In this document: in pieces, positions 48,204-57,175 of the stretch
Numbering within the stretch: the first letter of the stretch is position 1
Layout: each line of letters starts with the position of its first letter
Origin: Linyphia triangularis
Taxonomy: Eukaryota; Arthropoda; Arachnida; Araneae; Linyphiidae
DNA length: 64,000 nucleotides
Assembly: GCA_963978545.1 (NCBI GenBank)
Contig: OZ021732.1
Location: forward strand, 43,100,059-43,164,058
Direction of reading: 5' to 3'
Program-made: the position numbers and the translations under genes
Notes under the pieces: model-generated
The model's input: the letters and a program-made list of their open reading frames with translations, nothing else
The model's database searches: none
What the model was told of the DNA's origin: nothing

Positions 48204-51200
48204 TGCAATCCTGCAAAAATTGTTGGAATTTAAAATTTGCAACTAATTAAATCATCAATCACCAGAATTTAAACTACTCCATTTCAGATAAATATCGTAA
48301 TGTTTAACAACAAATTTCATTTAAATTACTTTTTGAATTTTAGCCTTCAAATTAGCCAGTAAATAACAGGAGAAATCTAAATGATTTAATCCCTACTAAT
48401 ATTATAAATGCGAAAGTAACTCTGTCTGTCTGTCTGTCTGTCTGTTACCTTTTCACGCCTAAACCGCTGAACCGATTTTGATGAATTTTGGTATAGAGAT
48501 AGATGGAACCTTGGGAAAGGACATAGGGTACTTTTTATCCAGATCCCGATCCCGATCCCGGAATTATACGGGTGGAAACGCAGAGTGCAGTGCGCGCTGC
48601 GCGGCGCGGCGGCAAAGACGTGCGGGGGACGTGGATGGCTCGGTGGGAGGAGTGTAGATCACAAAGTATGCTTACCCGAACGGGCAGACACGTGAGGGCA
48701 GACGTCGTTGGCGGACGCATGCGATATCTACAATTTTGAGCTGCAACGTATTCGCTTTCTTTACGTTTTCATTGGTGTTTAGGGTTTCTTGGATAAGCAT
48801 TTTGTGTTATTTACTTAGTTGTTTTGGTTGTTATTATTAGTTTAGCATAAGTTAGTAGTAGGTAGAATTATAGTTAATAGGTAAAATAAATCCCTACTTA
48901 ATATTATAAATGCGAAAGTAACTATGTCTGTCTGTCTGTCTGTCTGTTACCTTTTCACGCCTAAACCGCTGAACCGATTTTGATGAATTTTGGTATAGAG
49001 ATAGATGGAACCTTGGGAAAGGACATAGGGTACTTTTTATCCAGATCCCGATCCCGATCCCGGAATCATACGGGTGGAAACGCAGAGTGCAGTGCGCGCT
49101 GCGCGGCGCGGCGGCAAAGACGTGCGGGGGACGCGGATGGCTCGGTGGGAGGAGTGTAGATCACAAAGTATGCTTACCCGAACGGGCAGACACGTGAGGG
49201 CAGACGTCGTTGGCGGACGCATGCGATATCTACAATTTTGAGCTGCAACGTATTCGCTTTCTTTACGTTTTCATTGGTGTTTAGGGTTTCTTGGATAAGC
49301 ATTTTGTGTTATTTACTTAGTTGTTTTGGTTGTTATTATTAGTTTAGCATAAGTTAGTAGTAGGTAGAATTATAGTTAATAGGTAAAATAAATCCCTACT
49401 TAATATTATAAATGCGAAAGTAACTATGTCTGTCTGTCTGTCTGTCTGTCTGTTACCTTTTCACGCCTAAACCGCTGAACCGATTTTGATGAATTTTGGT
49501 ATAGAGATAGATGGAACCTTGGGAAAGGACATAGGGTACTTTTTATCCAGATCCCGATCCCGATCCCGGAATCATACGGGTGGAAACGCAGAGTGCAGTG
49601 CGCGCTGCGCGGCGCGGCGGCAAAGACGTGCGGGGGACGCGGATGGCTCGGTGGGAGGAGTGTAGATCACAAAGTATGCTTACCCGAACGGGCAGACACG
49701 TGAGGGCAGACGTCGTTGGCGGACGCATGCGATATCTACAATTTTGAGCTGCAACGTATTCGCTTTCTTTACGTTTTCATTGGTGTTTAGGGTTTCTTGG
49801 ATAAGCATTTTGTGTTATTTACTTAGTTGTTTTGGTTGTTATTATTAGTTTAGCATAAGTTAGTAGTAGGTAGAATTATAGTTAATAGGTAAAATAAATC
49901 CCTACTTAATATTATAAATGCGAAAGTAACTATGTCTGTCTGTCTGTCTGTCTGTCTGTTACCTTTTCACGCCTAAACCGCTGAACCGATTTTGATGAAT
50001 TTTGGTATAGAGATAGATGGAACCTTGGGAAAGGACATAGGGTACTTTTTATCCAGATCCCGATCCCGATCCCGGAATCATACGGGTGGAAACGCAGAGT
50101 GCAGTGCGCGCTGCGCGGCGCGGCGGCAAAGACGTGCGGGGGACGCGGATGGCTCGGTGGGAGGAGTGTAGATCACAAAGTATGCTTACCCGAACGGGCA
50201 GACACGTGAGGGCAGACGTCGTTGGCGGACGCATGCGATATCTACAATTTTGAGCTGCAACGTATTCGCTTTCTTTACGTTTTCATTGGTGTTTAGGGTT
50301 TCTTGGATAAGCATTTTGTGTTATTTACTTAGTTGTTTTGGTTGTTATTATTAGTTTAGCATAAGTTAGTAGTAGGTAGAATTATAGTTAATAGGTAAAA
50401 TAAATCCCTACTTAATATTATAAATGCGAAAGTAACTATGTCTGTCTGTCTGTCTGTCTGTCTGTTACCTTTTCACGCCTAAACCGCTGAACCGATTTTG
50501 ATGAATTTTGGTATAGAGATAGATGGAACCTTGGGAAAGGACATAGGGTACTTTTTATCCAGATCCCGATCCCGATCCCGGAATTATACGGGTGGAAACG
50601 CAGAGTGCAGTGCGCGCTGCGCGGCGCGGCGGCAAAGACGTGCGGGGGACGCGGATGGCTCGGTGGGAGGAGTGTAGATCACAAAGTATGCTTACCCGAA
50701 CGGGCAGACACGTGAGGGCAGACGTCGTTGGCGGACGCATGCGATATCTACAATTTTGAGCTGCAACGTATTCGCTTTCTTTACGTTTTCATTGGTGTTT
50801 AGGGTTTCTTGGATAAGCATTTTGTGTTATTTACTTAGTTGTTTTGGTTGTTATTATTAGTTTAGCATAAGTTAGTAGTAGGTAGAATTATAGTTAATAG
50901 GTAAAATAAATACTTTAATTCATTTTAGTACTTTAATTCAACTTTAATTCAATTTAGATTAGTAGGCAGGTTTTTTTAAGTTTTTTCACATTTAGTAAGT
51001 AGTTACGGTACCTAAGAAGGTCAGCATAGTTTTTATTGAGTATTAATAGGTAAGTAATGTTGTTTTGTGAATAAAATAGTTCCAGTAGTTTCGCATATAA
51101 TTTTATCGATTCATTTTGTTTTTATTCCATGTGGATAGTATATTTTTTTTAACATTTAGTTTTAGTTTAGCAATTAGTTTTGTTTTTGTTTTATTTCATG

Positions 51201-52644
51201 TGTATAAGTACCTACCTTAAGTATAGTTTCGTACTCAGTACCTTTAACTAAATTTTTTTGTCAGCTAAAGAATTTTTTTTTGCATAAGTACTTACCTGTT
51301 TTTATTACTTTAGGTAGGTAACTGGTTAAGTAATATGCCTCGCAAGCGTAAATCTAATTTAGCGCGTAGCTCTAAAAGAGCTCGAACTGCGCAAGTAGCT
51401 AGATCCCAAGAATCTGAGGAGCAGACTCAGGCCCGGCAGATTTTAGATGCTGAGCGACACGCAACGCAAAGAGCTGCCGAGACCTATGAACAAACTCAGG
51501 CCCGGCAGATTTTAGATGCTGAGCGACACGCAACGCAAAGAGCTGCCGAGACCTATGAACAGACTCAGGCCCGGCAGATTTTAGATGCTGAGCGACACGC
51601 AACGCAAAGAGCTGCCGAAACCTATGAACAGACTCAGGCCCGGCAGATTATAGATGCTGAGCGACACGCAACGCAAAGAGCTGCCGAGACCTATGAACAG
51701 ACTCAGGCCCGGCAGATTTTAGATGCTGAGCGACACGCATCATTGATAGCTGCAGAGATGCCAGAAGAATCCCAAAGACGACGTGTGTTAAATGCTGAAC
51801 GGCAGTCAGAAAGGAGAAATGCGTTTACAATGTATACATGGGGAGCATTCCACAATGCTGCTTTTGATTATGACCCATCGATTGAGTATAATAACCATCG
51901 ATTACTTCTCATAGGTGGAATGGATAAAAAATGTATACATTGTGAAGCACTCAAGTGGAAAGAAGAAACTCCGGGTATGTGTTGTTCTGGTGGCAAGGTT
52001 TCAATTCCAATACTTGGAGAACCAGAGGAACCATTGAAGTCTTTACTTTTAGGTGATAACAACGAATCGCGGCGTTTTTTAATCAAAATAAGCTGGTGTT
52101 CATTTAGAAAAAAACTGTTTCTCCCATGGGCAACTGTATGTGGCGTGCTCACGAGTATCGAGTCCACAAAACCTACATGTTTTGACCAAAGAAGGAAAAA
52201 CAAAAAATGTCGTATACAAAAACGTATTAAACTAAGTTAAGTCAGGGATCAGGGTCAGGAAAAGTCTACCTATGTTAATCTCAATAATTCAATGTGCCGG
52301 CTTCATTAGAATCGTTTCATTATAGTTTCAGAGCCTATTCAGTCCAAACAAATTTACACGAAGTAGTAGTTCTACGCAGACGAAGTCGCGGGTAACAGCT
52401 AGTGTCTTATATTTTACAAAAAGCATTCATCTGCATTACGTTCAACTATACACACTACATTTCAATGAGGTATATCAAATGAATAACAAAAATCGAAACA
52501 ACCAGTACACTGCAAATTTTATACAACAGTACACATTTTCGAATTACAAAACTTTTCTTACCTTGTATCAGGGTAATGGAAAGTTGCTTCATATAATTGT
52601 GACAACAACGTGGTCATGTTCGTGTTAGGGACAGGGTACGCCAT
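42351..52644 (-). CDS. Unrecognised four-exon gene carried by the 12.2-kb element
   Basis: Proposed coding exons on the minus strand: 52562-52644, 47914-47997, 43543-43709 and 42351-42556. Phases agree at each junction (2, 2, 1) and all introns are GT-AG, with donors GTAAG, GTTAGT and GTAATA and acceptors TTTTTAG, TTAGTGCAG and TTTTTAG. The 179-residue product starts MAYPVPNTNMTTLLSQLYEA. The middle has KEHPDRIDFVHHRCCLQQQW and a basic patch SWRKLRIRSHYVF. The last exon has LGVTGTVNHVYSYARYRW followed by a Lys-rich tail. Exons 3 and 4 stay open for 55 and 67 codons, unlikely by chance at this AT content. The ATG has a favourable context (AAAATGG). I do not recognise a family: neither a DDE transposase nor a known host protein is evident. 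Exon 4 is also open in a second frame, which weakens the model. Extra exons could have been missed. Confidence 0.45.
42589..42846 (+). other. Open frame inside intron 3 of the unrecognised gene
   Basis: 85 codons on the plus strand (for example RLQNSTRLYLPPKYFHFKAA, then YKKLIRRQVRICLTAPH). It is composition-balanced and longer than expected in AT-rich intron, but it has no recognised homology, no splice partner and no promoter. It may be a relic of an inserted gene. Confidence 0.25.
43014..43453 (+). mobile_element. Solo-LTR-like sequence with heat-shock-element promoter
   Basis: About 440 bp bounded by TGTAAATAG and AATAACA. From 43133 there are inverted GAA/TTC arrays (GAGAAGTTTCGAGAAATTTC, then GGAAATTTCGAGAATG) spaced like heat shock elements. 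A TATA box (TATAAAAAAG) follows at 43196, and polyadenylation signals AATAAA lie near 43365 and 43392. This promoter-plus-polyA order is what an LTR contains. The flanking bases (ATAT and ATAC) do not make a clean duplication. It might instead be a heat-shock gene promoter fragment. No coding sequence follows. Confidence 0.5.
43135..43205 (+). promoter_or_regulatory. Heat shock elements and TATA box
   Basis: Two clusters of alternating nGAAn/nTTCn pentamers (43137-43155 and 43168-43183) precede TATAAAAAAG at about 43196-43205 by the usual 20-40 bp. This is the layout of inducible hsp promoters recognised by HSF trimers. The sequence is seen directly; inducibility is inferred. Confidence 0.65.
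44082..45257. mobile_element. 1.18-kb foldback element with 5S-rRNA-derived centre
   Basis: Arms 44082-44582 and 44757-45257 are each exactly 501 bp and almost perfectly complementary, from TGTCAGGGACAAGGTTGCAA inward to GCATCTTATAAT. The 174-bp loop carries a 5S rRNA-like sequence. Each arm is itself built of alternating units of about 30-35 bp (ATTCCAAAATTTATTTCCCC and ATCAATACCACC or a variant). No coding capacity. No target duplication is clear at the flanks. The near-identity of the arms shows recent origin or arm-to-arm gene conversion. Confidence 0.92.
44646..44772 (+). pseudogene. 5S rRNA-derived sequence in foldback loop
   Basis: The segment from ACATACCGGTTCTTGTTCTA through TCACCGAAGTCAAGCATCAT, GTGAGCGGTCAGTCC, TTTGGATGGTGACCACC and TGGGAACACTGCA follows eukaryotic 5S rRNA across the internal control region (A-box, intermediate element and C-box). 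The 5' quarter is diverged and helix I does not pair properly, and the 3' end runs into the right palindrome arm. It is therefore a derived copy. TFIIIA/TFIIIC-binding elements look intact, so RNA polymerase III transcription of the foldback element is possible. Confidence 0.85.
45258..47913. other. Intron 2 remainder of the unrecognised gene
   Basis: Mostly AT-rich with homopolymer T and A tracts (46697-46722). A minus-strand frame at 45866-45657 contains GEIGDAIAQTTGDKFGMFYV, which looks protein-like, but I find no matching splice sites. Near 46370-46450 the minus strand has a tRNA-like pair, TAGCCTAATGAATTA and GAGTTCGGTC, that may be a decayed SINE head. Confidence 0.35.
48390..50910 (+). 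repeat. Five tandem 5'-terminal units of the Helitron
   Basis: Units start at 48390, 48891, 49393, 49899 and 50405. Each begins TCCCTACT(T)AATATTATAAA, then a (TCTG)4-5 microsatellite, GATCCCGATCCCGATCCCGG and a GC-rich stretch, and ends GGTAAAATAAA. Lengths of 501, 502, 506, 506 and 506 bp differ mainly in TCTG copy number. Units are about 99% identical. The short minus-strand frames of 61 codons in each unit are shadows of the GC-rich block. Confidence 0.97.
51335..52240 (+). pseudogene. Deleted Helitron Rep/helicase protein
   Basis: The frame opens MPRKRKSNLARSSKRARTAQ, the usual start of arthropod Helitron proteins. Five repeats of about 24 residues (EQTQARQILDAERHATQRAA) follow at residues 29-150. 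Then comes the conserved YNNHRLLLIGGMDKKC, HCEALKWKEETPGMCCSGGK block preceding the Rep domain, up to SRRFLIKI. At about 52085 a deletion joins this to the end of the SF1B helicase domain. In the +1 frame, AGVHLEKNCFSHGQLYVACS (motif VI region), SSPQNLHVLTKEGKTKNVVY and a stop at 52233-52235 can be read. The Rep HUH nuclease and helicase motifs I-V are gone, so no active enzyme can be made. The annotated frame reads out of phase after the junction. Confidence 0.9.
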
Positions 52645-52790
52645 TTTATATTTCATAACACGTCTGGTCTGGTCTGGAACAGGATGAAGAAGGCAGAGGA
52701 CACTCGTGTTTTAATTGGATAGTGATAGCACGTGACCAATCAAAATTCTTACGTCATCCCCTAAAGTAGTTTGCAAATCCTTAACGTTGG
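52642..52790 (-). promoter_or_regulatory. Promoter-like region of the unrecognised gene
   Basis: On the minus strand upstream of the ATG at 52644 are a CRE-like TGACGTAAG, an inverted CCAAT box (GATTGGTC) overlapping the E-box CACGTG, and a second CCAAT at ATCCAATTAAAA. All lie within 130 bp, and a TATA-like ATATAAAA directly precedes the ATG. This resembles a constitutive arthropod promoter more than random AT-rich DNA. Function is inferred from motifs only. Confidence 0.45.
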
Positions 52791-52986
52791 AGGTTTTATC
52801 AGAAACCTCGCGAAACCTTAAAAATACTTAATAGCTTCACAGGTGTTTTTAGGTTTCTAAAAATTAAACCAATTAATTTAAGTGTTTTGATTTTTTTTCT
52901 TATGCACTTGAATACTGATTTTGCTTTTGTTTCATTCATCATGCAAAAAAAATTAAATCATTTTTCAAATTATAATTTATCATGTA

Positions 52987-53017
<31 letters not shown>

Positions 53018-53804
53018 TTAAATGCGGAATGCATTTTACAATTTACTGTTCTAATTTAAAACAATATGCATTTTGTGTGAAATTAAAATTTTTTTTTTTT
53101 TTTAAATTTATTATTATTATTATTATTATCTATCATTATCATTATTATTATTAATTATTATTATTTATCATTTATTATTATTATTTATTATTATTAATTA
53201 TTATTATTATTATTCCTTTAGTAATGTTATTAAAAGGTATTCGCTTATTCACTTGAATACCTTAGTAAAACGTTTAAAATCTGGAGGTTTTATCAGAAAC
53301 CATGCAAAACCTGAAAAATACATTATAAGCTTCATAGGTTTCTCTAGGTTTTAAAGAAAAAACCTTAAAATACATTCCTTTAGTCATGATATTAAAAGGT
53401 ATTCACCTGAATACCTTAGTAAAACCTCTAGAATCTGGACGTTTTTATCACAAACCTTGCAAAACCTTAAAAATACCTAAAGCTTCACAGGTTTCTTTAG
53501 GTTTTACAGAAAAAAAACTTAAAATACCTTCCTTAGTCATGGTATTAAAAGGTATTCACCTGAATACCTTAGTAAAACCTTTAGAATCTGGAGGTTTTTA
53601 TCACAAACCTTTCCAAAACCTTAAAAATACCTGAAGCTTCGCAGGTTTCTTTAGGTTTCTAAAAATAATACCTTAAAATACCTGGAGTTAGGTATTTTTC
53701 CATGAGGTATTTTGAGTTAAAACCTCAAAAATACCTAATAAAACCTTGAATACCTAGTTTAAACCTTAAAAATATCTTTAAAATACCTTTTTTTTTAGTA
53801 AGGG
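52790..53804. repeat. Right subterminal repeat array of the 12.2-kb element
   Basis: At least four imperfect units of about 140-160 bp contain TATTAAAAGGTATTCACCTG, AATACCTTAGTAAAACC, TCTGGAGGTTTTATCA and AAAACCTTAAAAATACC. An A-run and an ATT microsatellite (53105-53215) interrupt the array. Units at 53385-53640 agree best. The motifs are the inverse of those at the left end but the unit length differs. Confidence 0.88.
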
Positions 53805-53899
53805 CCCCCGCACTTCTTTTTTCATCACTTCTACCACTCCCTACCTGGATGAACCTTGTGCCAGTTAGTAATCATTTTCATTAAATTTTTTTAATTAAC

Positions 53900-54140
53900 T
53901 TCGATTTTGTTTGTTTGTGTGTAGCGAGCAAATTTGCGGCGGGTTAATTAACACACTTGCTGTCATTCAATTAAGTTGAAATTTAGGAGACAGATTCGTT
54001 GTCGATGACAATACATTCTATAATGTTATGGAAGCTATCATTAATACGTCGCTTTTACATTCACTACTAATACAGTTTCGAAGGGCTAAATAATACGAAA
54101 GACTTTCCGTCATTCATTCGAACTGAAACACTATAAAAAC
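53900..54140 (+). repeat. Dispersed repeat family Y, copy 1
   Basis: Shares TTCGATTTTGTTTGTTTGTG, GACAATACATTCTATAATGT and CCGTCATTCATTCGAACTG with 58690-58930 (same strand) and 60598-60835 (opposite strand). No coding capacity. Family unknown. Confidence 0.55.
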
Positions 54141-54420
54141 ACGATCAAAACAAAATCACTTAAATAAGTTGCAATTGGGCACAATAGTTAGCAATGTGTA
54201 GAGGATTTCTAATAAAAACTTTGTATGGGTTAATTTTTATTTGAGGGAATTTTTTATTCGAACTCCCAATATACTTTCAATATAGTACTCTTTCTTTAAT
54301 TTTGCTTAGAATTTACATTTTCTTATTAAGTTGCTTAAGCGTAATTCGTCTAATAAATCCGAGTTAATCAGCTACATGATCAGTTTCTTTCTAATATGGA
54401 TGCTCACGTATTAAACCAGT

Positions 54421-54700
54421 GGTACGGAACACCGCGCAACTTTCAATTACTCTTAAATACTGGTCACCATTTATATTTGCTATGGATTGGTGTAATTTAC
54501 CGTTTTCGTTTTTATTTGTACTTTAAAAAAAAATTGCCAGTTTGGCGGCATTTTTGGCAGAAATTAAATTAGAAATAAACTCACCAAAACAACGAGATTG
54601 TCGATATGCTTTAAGATAAATATTGCATTATCCTTTCTTGTAAGTGCAACAGAGAAGAAACAGTCGTTGATGAGCGATAGCCCTCGATATGGAATAATTG
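54421..54700 (+). repeat. Dispersed repeat family X, copy 4 (truncated)
   Basis: Carries GCGCAACTTTCAATTAC, GCCAGTTTGGCGGCAT and CAGTCGTTGATGAGCGAT in the order seen in the other copies, but lacks the GTTATGCTGACC 3' part. Confidence 0.5.
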
Positions 54701-54717
54701 AAACTAAAAAGTATATA

Positions 54718-55023
54718 CAGTTAAACTCCGTTAATGTGAAATCGCTTAACACGAAATCCCGTTTAACTCAAAGTAAAAGCAATTCTCCGTACAATGAAGC
54801 TTAAATTAATGTTAATTTATTTGTTTAACACGAAATTTCACATGCAGGGCATTACCTCTTACTTTTCCACTTGGCGATCACGTGCATATGTGTGAAAGAA
54901 AACTGTCATACTTTGAAATGTTTATTTCTTTGAAAAATAGAAACGCTTGAAATTATATACTTTTTTATGGATACATCGTCATGATTTTAGTTCCAACTTT
55001 AGAAGTATAATTAGAGGAATTGC
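54718..55023. repeat. Pogo/Tigger-like terminal sequence
   Basis: CAGTTAAACTCCGTTAATGT followed by GAAATCGCTTAACACGAAAT resembles the inverted ends of pogo/Tigger Tc1-mariner elements. A related stretch lies at 58200-58230 (TGAACTCTGTTAGCGTGAAA). The opposite end was not found, and the hAT at 55024 cuts into this region. Confidence 0.35.
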
Positions 55024-55746
55024 CAGTGGTAGAAGTGGGGAACAAAAAGGTGGGGGGATGCCCAATAGTTGGTGACAAGTGCAAGCGCCTCCCCCCCAAC
55101 GACAAATTTTATAATTTCATATTTTATAATAAAAATATTAATTAGTAAAGGAGCAATTCTTACTTCTTAACATTAATATTGAACAAGGGTTCAAAATTTA
55201 TTGTTATTTTAATGAATATTCTGCTACTAAGTTTTTTTACTTGGAAGTAAGAGTGAAGTAATAATTCAACATTTTATACATTACTGTTTATTTAAATATA
55301 AATAGTGCTTCAAAATGTGCATAATTTCATTAAATTAATAGAGATCTCTAAAATGCTTTTTTTTTTAATAGCTTGTCTTTTTATGAAACAAGAATACAAA
55401 TTTAACTTAAAAGGAAGTTTCTCCAAAGTTAAAAGTTGACCAAGTGTAACAGTACTTGTTAATAAAAATACTTATATGTTTATTATACAAAGTAATGAAA
55501 TGCATTTTTGATATACAATAATTTTTTTAAACTTTTGAAAACTATATATCACTTTTTCTCGGTGTCACTACTTTTTTAGATTAATGTTATTTTTCTTTAG
55601 TAGTTTTTAGATGGATTGAGTGTTTTTAAAAGTGTGTGTGGAGGGGTGATGGATTTCAGTAATTTTAGAAGTGGGGGGACGCATGGGTATTTTCTTGAAA
55701 AGTGGGGGGACGCGTCACCCCGCGTCTACCCACACTTCTAGCACTG
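55024..55746. mobile_element. Non-autonomous hAT family B, complete, TSD GGAATTGC
   Basis: A 723-bp reference copy of family B, with ends CAGTGGTAGAAGTGGGG and CCCACACTTCTAGCACTG and perfect 8-bp GGAATTGC at 55016-55023 and 55747-55754. A subterminal GTGGGGGGACGC motif is repeated three times near the right end. No coding capacity. The copies at 8312 and 40964 are in the opposite orientation. Confidence 0.9.
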
Positions 55747-55754
55747 GGAATTGC

Positions 55755-56460
55755 TAAACGAATACAATGCAATAGACAGTTCTAATTTAGTTTACTACGA
55801 ATTCGACATTTTTGTATTAGGAAAGCGCTTTCTTCATGACGAATCGTTACTCAATTCGATTGCAGATACAAATTAAATGTCGCGTTAATGGATTCAGACA
55901 CATAAAACATTTACCCCTCTAGTGCATGAATTTCTTTGTGGTACAACTAGCGATTATGTAACTGCTGTTTATTACAAAAAGTACACTAATAAAAGTACTT
56001 TTTTTAGATATGAATAATCTTAGTATAACTAGTAATTGATATAATTAATTGCAATAAAATATATTAATTACTTAAATTTTACTCTCACGTTGGGCAGCAT
56101 AGATGTTACACTATGCACTAGAGAGATAACTAAAATTATATCCCATTATATAAGGGTTTTGTAGGAACAAACTAATACATAATTCAAAACATATTATCAA
56201 TGAGGGAGACTAAGAAGAAGATTTGTTAGTGTCAGTACCCTCCCTTCCCCTACAACCCCCATTTCTTTTCTTATGACGGAATTCTAAACACTTAGTAATC
56301 GTAAAGAAAACGTTTCTAACTTATTATCATCCACACTGAGTTAGTCTACCTTATCGCACTAATGTATAACTAATAGGTCAAGGAACTTTGAAATAAACAA
56401 TGGATTTGTAAATCTCATAGGATTCAAAAATCATTATATATTATTTTCGGTCTAATATGT
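55755..56460. other. AT-rich intergenic DNA
   Basis: No gene or intact repeat recognised. Confidence 0.5.
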
Positions 56461-56911
56461 TACTTGACACATTCGCTACCGATCACGCACCAACAAGGAA
56501 TATCGGGTTGTATCCCAATAGCCTGGCCTGATCAGACTGCACCCGATCGGAGTTTCCGTTCATGCTGGAATTAACTGAAGCAACAAAATAATGTCATAAG
56601 ACATAAATCTTATCTTCCCCCATAAGATTAGCTGGAAGCTTGTGTTTTTAAAACACAGTTTCAGATAATTCCAGCAAAGAACGGTTCTGATCGGGTGCAG
56701 TCTGATCTGGACATTCCGTGATAGCGTGTGATCGGCCGTTTGGCGAGAACTCGTATCACGCGATATCGCGTGGCAATTAATATGTTAAAAACACAAGCTT
56801 CCAGCTAACCTTATGGAGGAAGACAAGATGTATCTGATATTTATGTCACATGACAAATATTACTTTGCTACTTCCAGGGCTCCCACTCACTCAGAAAGAT
56901 TTGGAGCAGGT

Positions 56912-57083
56912 TGGTTGGTTGGTTGTATTCAGATTATCTGGCGCCGTCAACAACACGAGGGCTATAATGCGCCGAAACATTCGTCATTAGACAAGCCAAC
57001 ATACATTTACAAACACCCATGCCAACACGGGCCTCGAACCCGCAACCTCGCGGTCTAGAAGCTAGCACACTAACCACTATACC
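56912..57083 (-). mobile_element. tRNA-Gly-like SINE, copy 2
   Basis: On the minus strand it begins GGTATAGTGGTTAGTGTGCT, keeps the B-box GGTTCGAGGCC, shares the same body as copy 1 and ends in an (AACC)4 tail. The target duplication GATTTGGAGCAGG is perfect at 56898-56910 and 57084-57096. Relative to copy 1 it lacks the first 14 bases (CCGACCAATC and following), so it is slightly 5'-shortened. Confidence 0.92.
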
Positions 57084-57175
57084 GATTTGGAGCAGGTAAA
57101 ATCAAGTTTTGGAGCAGGAAAAATGTCTTTTGGAGCAGGTAAAATTAAGTTTAGGAGCAGGAAAAATGTCCTTTG
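57084..57175. repeat. Tandem repeat, about 44-bp unit
   Basis: Two units carry GGAGCAGGTAAAATCAAGTT followed by TTGGAGCAGGAAAAATGTC. It lies next to SINE copy 2, whose target duplication is part of the repeat, so the SINE entered the array. Confidence 0.8.

Larger units (their letters stand above)
48390..52402 (+). mobile_element. Helitron with five tandem 5' ends
   Basis: A 4013-bp element running from TCCCTACTAATATTATAAAT to GCGGGTAACAGCTAG, inserted between A (48389) and T (52403) without a target duplication, as Helitrons do. The 3' end has ACGCAGACGAAGTCGCGGG, a weak hairpin about 10 nt before CTAG. The 5' part is five head-to-tail copies of a 501-506-bp unit. The single protein frame (51335-52240) is the Helitron replicase-helicase N-terminus, fused by deletion to its last motif. 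It lies in intron 1 of the unrecognised minus-strand gene. Confidence 0.92.
41621..53804. mobile_element. 12.2-kb gene-bearing element with AAGGTATT subterminal arrays
   Basis: It lies inside the hAT at 40964-53839, so it moved as a unit. The termini are CCCTACTAAAATCCTAAGG and, reading the complement of the right end, CCCTTACTAAAAAAAAAGG, both followed by GGTATTTT. Flanks are C-runs, so a target duplication cannot be read. Each end carries about 0.5-1 kb of repeats rich in AAGGTATT/AATACCTT and AGGTTT/AAACCT, in inverted orientation between ends. Inside is a four-exon minus-strand gene (42351-52644). I cannot place it in a known transposon superfamily: foldback or MULE-like elements have similar repeat-laden ends, but no transposase motif was recognised. 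An alternative is a host segment captured by the hAT. Confidence 0.65.
40964..53839. mobile_element. hAT family B element split by a 12.2-kb insertion, TSD CCTACCTG
   Basis: The left end CAGTGCTAAAACTGTAGGTA at 40964 and the right end CACTTCTACCACTC at 53839 are flanked by perfect CCTACCTG at 40956-40963 and 53840-53847. The left part (to about 41620) runs in parallel with the complement of the complete copy at 55024-55746, through GCACTTGTCACC and GGGCATCCCCC. The remaining 35 bp of that element reappear only at 53805-53839. So one hAT of about 700 bp was opened at its C-run by a later insertion. Confidence 0.85.

Noticed and set aside
48535..50740. Five 61-codon minus-strand open frames, one per Helitron repeat
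   Set aside because: They coincide exactly with the GC-rich noncoding block of each tandem unit and are identical because the DNA is repeated. No start context or homology supports them.
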